Origin: Acanthamoeba castellanii str. Neff
Taxonomy: Eukaryota > Discosea > Longamoebia > Acanthamoebidae
Assembly: GCF_000313135.1 (NCBI RefSeq)
Contig: NW_004457674.1
Span: forward strand, 80,595-106,190
Reading direction: 5' to 3'
DNA length: 25,596 nucleotides
Shown here: one piece after another, positions 18,057 through 25,596 of the stretch
Position numbering within the stretch: position 1 is the first letter of the stretch
Layout: every line of letters begins with the position of its first letter
The notes under the pieces: model-generated
Database searches by the model: none
What the model was told of the DNA's origin: nothing
What the model saw: only the letters and a program-made list of their open reading frames with translations
Program-made: the position numbers and the translations under genes

Positions 18057-18738
18057 TTAGGAGCTGAAGTAGTAGCGGAGGACGAAGCCGACGGCGATGA
18101 TGAGAAGAGGCACGGCAGCCTGCTTCCACACGGCGGGGGCGGGGGCAGCCACCTTGGGCTTGGGTGCCTTGGTGTCGGCCAGCGACACCTTAGGCTGCAC
18201 GGGAGCCTTCTCGGACTTGACGGGGGCACCGTCGGCCGTCTGCACCAACGTTCCCAGGCCACAGGTAAGCAGGGGATGTGTAGCGCATGAAGAGCAAGAT
18301 GATGATGATGATGAAAATTGGCGAGCAATGCGAGAGGTAAAGAGTAAACGAAAAGGGAAACGTACGACGAGGTCGCCAATGTAGAACTGCTCAAGGGTGG
18401 CCCTAGCCTCGTCAGAGTGGCCCACAGCCTCGAACTCGCCGGTGCAGTCAAGGCCTGAATGAATGAAAGAAAGAAAATTCAGCCATCAAATTACAACATG
18501 TACAACAAGTTGATCGATCCCATTGGGACAACCAACCCGGACCCGAAGGGCAAAACCAAACGCGATGCAGGGAAGGTTATTTACCGGCATTGTCAACGAG
18601 GACGCCATCACCACCAGGGTGCTCCTCGAGGAAGGGAGTGATGTTATAGACTCGGCCTTGGATGGCAATCCAGATATCCTCCGTGGTGTTGTGCTTCTTC
18701 AGCTCCTCGAGCGTGTAGGTCTTCGCGGGGGCGGCCAT
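18057..18738 (-). CDS. Cytochrome b5, tail-anchored
   Basis: Three exons, 18738-18585, 18454-18366 and 18239-18057, give 141 residues, with GT-AG introns of 130 and 126 bases. The heme-binding core covers about residues 7-80: [10 protein letters not shown], then [10 protein letters not shown] with axial ligand His40, and [19 protein letters not shown] with the second ligand His64. A Pro/Lys/Ala linker (about 82-118) joins it to a C-terminal hydrophobic anchor (about 123-139, [15 protein letters not shown]). This is the layout of microsomal or outer-mitochondrial cytochrome b5, which passes electrons to desaturases, P450s and related enzymes. A basic Arg-Tyr-Tyr end favours ER or outer mitochondrial insertion, not distinguishable here. 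The start ATG is the first in frame and gives the usual short N-terminus. Confidence 0.95.
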
Positions 18739-19109
18739 TGTTCGTTATGTAAAGATTATAATCTAATCGGAAGATTACTTACGATCAGTTTTTTCCAGCA
18801 CCTCCAATCCATTATATCGCGCCACCCTCCTCCCTTGCAATCTTTGGCGAAGATCATCATGCTGGGAACAGACACGTACCTGTCGGGGAGGGAACACAAC
18901 ACAAATCTTCTTTCAGTTGTAAAAAGGATTTTAAAAATCATTTATGAAAACTCCGAACGGAAAGGGCCGAGTGGCGAAAAAGGCGGGAAGTTCTCCCGTT
19001 GGCTTGTCTGAGCGAAGTTTGGCTGGGCCTTGGCGGCACTTTCGCGTTTCGACCTCCGAGCAACACAACAGCAAGCGACCTCAACCGCTGCTCCAGACCA
19101 CACGTTCGC
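18739..19109. other. Spacer between the zinc-finger gene and cytochrome b5
   Basis: 371 bases, presumably the zinc-finger gene 3' UTR and the cytochrome b5 promoter. I see no gene, tRNA or repeat. An AT-rich run near 18751-18780 lies just upstream of the cytochrome b5 start codon. Confidence 0.45.
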
Positions 19110-20467
19110 TTACTCGGCGGCCAGCACCTCCTTCGAGTGTGCGACCATCTCCTCCAGCACCTCGGGGCTCAGTTCCAAACACTCGTCCTTGCCGTGAAAG
19201 TTCGGATCAGAGAACCTGCATTGCGTGGAGTTGATGCGTTATGTCAGCCAACGTTACACGTTTACACGCACACGCACAGCGAACCTGGTAAAGTAGCCAT
19301 GCTCATCGGCTTGGCTCTTCCACCAATTCTCGATCTTGGTGGTGGTCTCGAGCTTGCCGCGCAAGCTCAGCAGCAGCTCCATCTTGTAGTCCTTCCGCTC
19401 CTTCGCCGGGTAGCGCTTCCACGCGTCCAGGTGCTGTTTGAACATTCCGATGTAAGCCGTCACGCGTTGAACGGGCAAACGATTTGTGTGCGCTGAGCTG
19501 ATGCAGCGCTAAAGTGCAATGAACTTACCTGGGTTCGCCCGAACTTGATGAGCTTCTTCTTCGTCTTCGGGTCAATGATGGAGAACACGTAGAGGGTGTT
19601 GGGCACGTGTCGCGTCCACTCCAAACGAGGATCCTCAAACCGGTCTTCGTTGTTTCTGTTATGTTGTTGCACATGCCCGCCCAGCCACAGCCGGGTTAGC
19701 CCGAGTCGGTTCAGCAGAGAAGAGAGAGAGAGCAGTTTGGGTACCTGTGGTGGAGCACGCATGACGGGCAGTAGTAGTCGTCCGCCAGAGCCTGGGCCGG
19801 CGATGGCTTCCACTCCCTCGCGCACTCGCCATCATTGCATCTGCGCACCACCTTCATCAGCACAGCACACGTACGACACGACACACACGCATTTCACCGC
19901 ACACTCACGCGTGCCACTGCACACAATACAAGACAGGGAGGGAGCTAAGGCGAACCGATGGAGGATGCCCTTGGACATGCCTGTCCACGAGCCCACGCGA
20001 ACGAAGCGGCCCTGCTTCTCGGAGAGCAGGAAGGCGTCGTACTCCTCGACGGAGGCAAAGGACGCGCGTTTCGCGGTCCCCGGCGACGCCGAGCCCTTGG
20101 CATTTCGGCTCGTCTTCGGGGTTAGGTTCACCTCGTCGTCTTCTTTTTCTTCTTCTTTGTCCTCGTCGTCTTTCTTTGTCTTCTTCGTCGCCGCCCTCCT
20201 TCCTGGACTGCTCCTCTTCCTCTTTGGCGTACCCATTTCCCCATCTTCTTCCTCATTTTCGTCTTCGTTCTCTTCTTCCTTGGCCTTGCCGAGGGCACCG
20301 AGACTTCGCACGGTGGTCATCTTCTTGGTGGTCGCCCCCGGGCTGCCGGTACCGGCCACCACTGTCGCCCCCGACTCTTGCAGGCATCGCGCGCCGCACT
20401 GCACCAGGTGAAACGCCGCCTCGATCTGAACCGCCGACAGCACGCCTCCACACAGCGGACACGACAT
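19110..20467 (-). CDS. Zinc-finger protein with GIY-YIG/T5orf172-like C-terminal domain
   Basis: Five exons, 20467-19956, 19840-19745, 19655-19529, 19433-19285 and 19215-19110, join in phase to 329 residues. The N-terminus has a C2HC finger (Cys3, Cys6, His20, Cys24) that resembles ubiquitin-binding UBZ fingers, although the loop is two residues longer than usual. Residues 30-150 are an acidic/basic disordered region with a nuclear-localisation-like KRKRSSPGRRAATKKTKK. A second Cys cluster is at 172-198 (C-x4-C and CPSC). From about 220 the protein reads LYVFSI, then LIKFGRTQ and WKRYP, a later KIENWW and finally DECLELSPEVLEEMV. This order (Y-V-F, K-x-G-R-T, a following Arg, a Glu, then a terminal segment like EFFxVSPE) matches GIY-YIG-type T5orf172/MUG113 domains. 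Nuclease activity is an inference and the assignment is pattern-based. Confidence 0.68.
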
Positions 20468-20941
20468 GCTCTTCTTCTTGCAAAAACTACTATTTAAATT
20501 AAATAATTTTTCCCTGTCGCCGTGTCCGTTGCCGCAGTGAAGGAAGTGCTTCGTTGGCGGCAGAAAAAAAAACTATGGTGTGGCAGGGCTATTCATGCCG
20601 CCATCAGTGAAAAATTTCGAGGAAATTAATTCAGCGGTGAACGATCAAAAAAATAAGCGAGGAATGCAGGCGCACATTCCAGGGGCTAATTCATTTTACC
20701 AAAGCAACTTGTGTTATTACACGCGGCCACCTCCAACACGGAACACGCGTACCCACAGCACGGGGTGGTGGGTTTGAACACTTGACGCGTACTCGCCGGC
20801 GGCTCTCTGTGTTCAGGGTGAAGAGGTCGTGCGACACATCGATATGAGGAGGGAGGATTAAAGAGATCTGGTTTCAATCCCCATCCATTCAACCATTCGA
20901 GATCGATCGATCGATTGACAACCGTGCCAGAACAAACAAAG
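20468..20941. other. Divergent promoter region between the zinc-finger and DEP genes
   Basis: 474 bases separate two divergent start codons (20467 minus, 20942 plus). No gene is visible. A tandem GATC palindrome (ATCGATCGATCGAT) at 20902-20915 lies just upstream of the DEP-gene ATG and is the most distinctive motif. Two stretches resemble a tRNA B box (near 20767 and 20870) but no cloverleaf can be built. Confidence 0.5.
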
Positions 20942-23900
20942 ATGTATGGGGTGAGAATGGACGAGGCCACCGAGCTGAAGCTCCTGGAGGAGATGCTGCT
21001 CGTGGGCAAGGACGACGGCATACATCTCGACGACGTCGAGGTTTCAACAATAGGTACTCTCCATTCATTACAATTCACATCAATTTTGTCATTTTCATTT
21101 TTAACGATTTAATTCTGCGCTGGCATCTTCTAAAGGGACGAAGTTTGAACCTCGTTTTCCTGTTCCTCTCACATGCAATGTAGAGCCCATTCGAGATTTT
21201 ACATAAATTCATAGCTCGGCTACGCGACGTGGCAAATACAAAATGCTGACTGGTTCCATCTCTCCAACGCGCAGACTACGAGTCGGCGCTGCAAGTTGTG
21301 GCGGCGGCCTTCCATTCAGAGAGCCGCTCCTTCCCTCTCATCGCTAACCGCGGCGCCCCTTCCTCCTTCAAAGGTACCTTTCACCCAAATAACAAAAATA
21401 AAAAAATATAAAAATTGTTTATTTGTTTTCCATTTCAATTTTATTTATTCATTTATTTCCATGGCGCGCGTGTTGGTGGTAACTGGGAAACCCAGGCCGG
21501 GCAGCCGTGGACTGGATGGTGGACCACTTCCTGTTGAAGAAGCGCGGCGAGGCCGTCTTCATCGGACAGACCCTCATGGACCGCCAGATCGTCAAGCTGA
21601 GGTGCGCTACAATGAAAAAAGAACTCATCGTCATCGTCAGCCACTCACCACTGCCACCTCCCCTTGACTGCGCAGACCGAAGAAGACTCTGCTGGACGAC
21701 CTGATCAGCGCCAACAAGGACAGCAAGGCCAAGGACAGCAGTCGAGGCGAGGCCGAGGTCGAGATCGGCGTATTCGCCGACGCCGATGACAAGCACTACA
21801 TGTTTCAAAAGGGTACTGCATGTCGTGTATGTCGTGTTGCGTGCGTGTCGTGTCGTGTGTCGTGTTGCGTGCGTGTCGTGTCGTGTCGTGTCGTGTGTCG
21901 TGAATGTGTCTCACATGAGTGTCGCCGGTACAGCTCCGTTGATGATGGAGAACTACATCCGCAAGCACCTGCCCATCTCGGTGGCGCAGCTGCTCAAGGA
22001 CTACCCGCCACCACCGCGCGCCGGCGCAACTTCGCCGCCGCCGGCCTCGTCCTCTTCATCATCCGCATCATCATCGCCGTTCCTCTCGCCGCGCGCACGG
22101 GCCGCCACCTCCTTCTCCCTGGCGGCGATGACGAGATCGTCGTCGTCCCGATCCTTCACCGAACTCCCGATCCCATCTTCTTCATCACCGTCACCGTCAT
22201 CATCATCATCATCATCATTCTTCTTTTCCGGCAACAACATCATCACCGTCGACAGCGTCGACGTCAAAACCGTTCATTCGTCGACACGGTCGCTCGGCGT
22301 CGGTGACGCTCACCGGGTCGTCTCTGACGGTGCCGCTCAAGCACAACACCAACAACGGCGACTCGGCCTCGCCGCTGGCCTCGCCCACGGCCTCGCCGCG
22401 CAAGATCTCCAAGGCCCGGCGCGCCTCGCTGGTGCTCAAGGAGAAGTTCCTCATCTTCCGGGAGAACCGCCTCGACAAGAGCGACGGCGGCGGCCTCGAC
22501 GACAAGGAGGAGTGGGAGCGCGGGGGCTACGGCGATGGCAGCCACACGCACCGCAACCAGCACAACAACAACAGCAACAACGACAGCAACAGCATTAATC
22601 ATAGCAACAGCAGCAGCGACAGCGACAGCGATGAGTCGAGCAGCAGCGACGACTCGAGCGACACGAGCGAGGCCGCGTTGCCCGCGGCGGCGGCGGCAAA
22701 GAGCAGCAACCACGGCAGCGGCATGCTCTCCATTCCATCGGCCCGACGCCGCGCCTCGATGCTCTTCTCGCCGCTGCGACTGGGCAAAGATTCGTCGTCG
22801 TCGTCAAGTCTGGCCGTTTCAGAGGAGGCCAACCGGGACGTGGTGGTAAAGAAGGTGGTGGTGGCGCGTCGGCTGTTGGACGAGAACGGCGAGTGGAGCA
22901 GCGCGGCGGACGGCGAGCGCGAGTCGACGTCGACGTCCACATCGTCCAATTCGTCCTCCCCGCGCACCTCATCGTCGTCGACGACGACGTCGGCGTCGAC
23001 ATCGTCGCGCCCGGGCTCGCCGATCATGCCGCCGCCGTCGCCGCGCACCCAGCTGACCCTCGACAAGCTGCGCGAGGCGGCCGGCGCCAAGAAGGCGGGC
23101 GTACAGGGCCGCCTCCGGGGCAAGTCGAGCGCCGACCTGGTCAAGACCTCCAACCCGCTCTACGGCACGGCGGCGCTCGATCTCGAGGAAATGGTGCGCG
23201 AGCGCGAGGAGCGCAATCGCGAAAAGCACGAGCGGCGCGAGGCCCGGCGCGTCAGGCGCGAGGAGCGGCGCAGGCGGCGGGCGGAGAGGGCCGAGGCCGC
23301 AGCGGCCGCCGGGGTCGTCGTTAAGGAGGCGGCGCACGTCGACGAGGGCCGGTCGCGTGGTGGGTCATCCGAAGGCGACCACCCGTCGTCGTCACCGTCG
23401 ACGTCGACATCGGCCTCGCCGGCCCGGTCGCCGCGGCCCAGGTCTCCCAATCGCGGCAGAACGAGTGCCGACAGAGATTCAATCACCTTCGCCGCCACTG
23501 TCGACAACGACGACGACGATCGTGCGGCGGCCGGCAGCGCTGGCGGCGGCGGCGGCGGGAAGCAGCGGCGTAGCAGCGACGGGATGATCCTGACGCTGCA
23601 GGGCCAGGCCAAGAAGAAGGCCAACAGCGTCGACAAAAAAGATACAAGACTGGACCAGGAGGCCGGCACCGATTCACCGATCAAGCCGGCGCGCCAGAGC
23701 CGGCTCCGGCGGGCCTCGTCGCTGCGGGTGAGCAGCGGGAACCTCCTCCTCGGCCGATCGTCATCGGACAAGAAGGAAAAAGAAAAAGAGAAGGAGAAGG
23801 AAAAGGACAAGATAAAGAAGATGACGGTGGTGGACAGCGGCGGCGGCGGCGGCGGCAGCAGCGTCAACAAGAAGGAGGACGACAAGCGGCACCGGCGAAA

Positions 23901-24267
23901 AGGCGGCAGCTTCATCAAGCCCCGCGCGAGCCGAGATGAGCTCGACACCGTGGTCGGCGGCGGCGGCGGCGGCAAGCAGTCGCCCGAGCAGCACCCGCGG
24001 TCGGCGGTGGTGCGGGAACTGGCGGCGGATGTGGACTCTATGGCGGCCGACAAGTCGAAGCGCAAGCGAAACCTGACGCCGCACTCGGTGGCGCTGCCGT
24101 TGGCCCAGCGGATGAGCGTCGGTGTGCGGAGCCGGTCGGCGACGCTCGACGTCGTGGACTCGTCGGACGAGGGCGAGGGCGGCGCGGCACCGCCAGCGAG
24201 CAACACGTCGCCAGGGGTGGCGAAGAAAGCGGCGACATCAACGATGACAACGACAGGAGGTGATTGA
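20942..24267 (+). CDS. DEP-domain protein with long Ser/Arg-rich low-complexity tail
   Basis: Exons 20942-21053, 21275-21373, 21496-21601, 21676-21812 and a last one from 21934 to 24267; GT-AG splices join in phase. Residues about 57-150 fit a DEP domain: SFKGRAAVDWMVDHFLLKKR, then EAVFIGQTLMDRQIV and the closing DADDKHYMFQ. DEP domains usually bind membranes or GPCR/Rho-pathway partners. Next comes MMENYIRKHLPISVAQLLKDYP, then Ser-, Asn-, Arg- and Gly-rich low complexity with a charged helix (MVREREERNREKHERREARR) and many RxxS-type sites such as ARRASLVL and RRASSLRVSS. The total is about 930 residues. The last exon starts in one frame (open to 22598) but coding is clearly in the +1 frame from about 22303 to the TGA at 24265-24267. 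I found no splice pair that makes this switch, so the region 22132-22320 hides an odd intron, a sequence error, or a frameshift. Confidence 0.7.
21821..21901. repeat. TGTCG/CGTGT microsatellite in intron 4 of the DEP gene
   Basis: Tandem TGTCGTGT units start eight bases after the donor of intron 21813-21933 and fill two thirds of it. It belongs to the same repeat family as the RBR and FUSC intron repeats, here in the CGTGT orientation relative to the transcript. Confidence 0.9.
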
Positions 24268-24567
24268 TTATGGCCGAAGCCAAAAGAAAACAAAAAATGA
24301 AAGCGAAAACGAAAGCGAGGGCGAGATCGTCGATGGTCATTAAGAGCAGTGGAATGCACGGAATGTGGAACATTTTTCGACTTTTGGTAGGTGGGCCGAG
24401 CCAATGGCGGACTTCATAGTGGCCACCGTCGCCAGTCACTTTCGCTCGCCGATTTCTCACTTCTCGGCCACCGATCCTGGCCTCACGACGGGCAACAAAA
24501 GACGAGAGCTTGCCCTCCTCTTCATTCACTAAACCAACACAGAACCAACAGCACACCACATCGAGAC
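24268..24567. other. Spacer between the DEP and dehydrogenase genes
   Basis: 300 bases holding the DEP-gene 3' UTR and the dehydrogenase promoter, both on the plus strand. No gene or repeat is recognised. Confidence 0.45.
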
Positions 24568-25596
24568 ATGAAACGCAGCTCGGCTGATAAGAACGACGAC
24601 GAGCCACGAACGGTCATTATCACCGGCGCCAGCCAAGGCCTCGGCCTCCAGTGCGCGCTCAACGTGGCCCAGGCCCACCCGCGGTGGCACCTGGTGCTTG
24701 CCTGTCGGGCGCCGCTCGAGAAGGCCGACGCCGCGGCCGAGAGTGTCCGACAGCGCACCGGCCACCTCCACGTCGAGGTGGTCGAGCTCGACCTGGCCTC
24801 GCTCCAGTCTGTCCGCCACTTCGCCGCCGGCATCGCCCAGCGGCTCGCCGCCTGGGGCGACGACTACCACAGCGCAGAGGCGCTGCCGCCCTTGGCCTCT
24901 CTGGTCTGCAACGCAGGTCTTCAGGTCATCAACCCCGCCGTGTCCAAGGACGGCTTCGAGTTGACCTTTGGTAAGTCCACCAGCCACCACAATTTAAAAC
25001 TACCAAATGTCCAACATACTAACATGTTGTTAAAAAAATATGTGCTGCAGCCACCAACCATCTGGGCCACTTCCTATTGGTCAACATGTTGCTGAGGAGC
25101 ATACTGGTGGACTCGGCCCAGCGGGGCACGGAGGCGCCGGTGCTGCGCATCGTGTCGGTGGCCAGCGGCACGCACGACCCGGCCAAGAAGACCGGCATGC
25201 CCCACCCGCGCTACATCAAGGCCGACTGGCTGGCCCACCCCGAGCGCGACACTGAAGACACCAAAAAAGACGGGCGCTGCACCTACACGTACATCCACCA
25301 CCACCACCACCGCACACAGCCACCGCACACAACTAACAACCGCACGCACGGACACTTCACACACCGCACACACAACAATAACAGAACGAGCAAGCTATGC
25401 AACGTGCTGTTCACGTACGAGCTGGCGCGAAGGCTCAAGGCCTGCGGGTGGGAGGACCGGGTGCATGTCACGGCCTACGATCCGGGGTTCATGCCCGGCA
25501 CGGGCCTGGCTCGCGACTACCCGGCCGCCCTGCGCTGGATCTTCGTCAACGCGCTGCCCTGGGCCTCGGTTTTCCTGTCGCGCATGGAGACGCCGG
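24568..25596 (+). CDS. Short-chain dehydrogenase/reductase (3' end outside the window)
   Basis: Exons 24568-24970, 25051-25288 and 25386 to the window end, with GT-AG introns of 80 and 97 bases in phase, give 284 visible residues. The Rossmann-fold cofactor motif TGASQGLG is at residues 20-27, LACR follows the second strand (a pattern seen in NADPH-using members), and NAG sits in the usual place. NHLGHFLLVNMLL follows the first splice, IVSVASG supplies the catalytic Ser, and Tyr213-T-T-S-Lys217 is the YxxxK site, formed across the second intron. The later DPGFMPGTGLARD fits the substrate loop. The arrangement resembles the protochlorophyllide reductase/retinol dehydrogenase-like branch, but the substrate is unknown, and a photosynthetic role is unlikely in an amoeba. 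The second intron is rich in CAC/CGCACACA repeats. Confidence 0.9.

Noticed and set aside
20767..20885. B-box-like strings (GGGTTTGAAC and GGTTTCAATCC) suggesting a further tRNA
   Set aside because: No acceptor, D or anticodon stems can be paired around either string.
22068..22230. Hydrophobic stretches in an alternative frame (long Ile runs) that resemble membrane segments
   Set aside because: They come from reading the (TCA)n/(ATC)n repeat out of frame; the surrounding frame has no coding bias or start.
23160..24404. A 414-codon minus-strand open frame opposite the DEP-gene tail
   Set aside because: It is a mirror of G/C-ended Ser/Arg-rich codons on the plus strand; its product is Arg/Pro/Ser noise with no domain.
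1..25596. CRISPR arrays, bacterial operons or insertion sequences
   Set aside because: There are no spaced direct repeats of CRISPR type, and genes are intron-rich eukaryotic units; the tandem arrays are microsatellites without spacers.

Overview
This window looks like nuclear DNA of a free-living amoeba, most probably Acanthamoeba or a close relative. The basis is GC-rich coding exons, very dense short introns (about 60-280 bases) with GTRNG donors, an intron-containing tRNA-Tyr, tightly packed genes on both strands, and eukaryotic families (RBR ubiquitin ligase, FUSC-type 6-TM protein, SLC35B transporter, cytochrome b5, ISCA2). The genus is an inference from composition and gene style, not from a database match. 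I rebuilt the exon structures by hand: splice sites were accepted when donor, acceptor, phase and protein family all agreed.

Layout. 1-296: C-terminus of a Lys-rich protein ending in a CaaX box (+). 1022-1990: three-exon mitochondrial ISCA2-type Fe-S assembly protein (+). 2176-2271: intron-containing tRNA-Tyr (-). 2394-6057: 19-exon gene joining a GAT-like helical domain, an RBR E3 ligase and a C-terminal membrane segment (+). 6058-8082: tRNA island with Leu(AAG), Asp(GTC), Ala(AGC) and Lys(CTT) plus a roughly 460-base inverted-repeat element that abuts a tRNA-Ala 3' fragment. 8083-9855: nine-exon SLC35B-like nucleotide-sugar/PAPS transporter (-). 9935-15187: 23-exon FUSC-family membrane protein (-). 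15372-16658: intronless F-box protein (-). 16809-17610: secreted beta-helix-like protein (-). 18057-18738: tail-anchored cytochrome b5 (-). 19110-20467: zinc-finger protein with a GIY-YIG/T5orf172-like C-terminus (-). 20942-24267: DEP-domain protein with a long low-complexity tail (+). 24568-end: short-chain dehydrogenase, cut by the window edge (+).

How they relate. These are independent eukaryotic genes rather than an operon. Several act at membranes or in the secretory system (SLC35B, FUSC, cytochrome b5, the beta-helix protein, the membrane-anchored RBR ligase), and two (RBR ligase, F-box protein) belong to ubiquitin signalling. Six minus-strand genes (8083-20467) are packed head to tail with gaps as short as 79 bases.

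Most interesting points: (1) the RBR catalytic cysteine lies on a 13-base exon whose downstream intron only makes sense with AT-AC ends; (2) the GAT-RBR-TM architecture; (3) ACACG/CGTGT-type microsatellites recur in introns on both strands, with one 29-base block shared exactly by two genes; (4) the inverted-repeat element and tRNA fragments in the tRNA island; (5) a UBZ-like finger plus GIY-YIG-like protein; (6) a GC-AG intron and a frame-breaking pseudo-intron in the FUSC gene, and an unexplained frame switch in the DEP gene.
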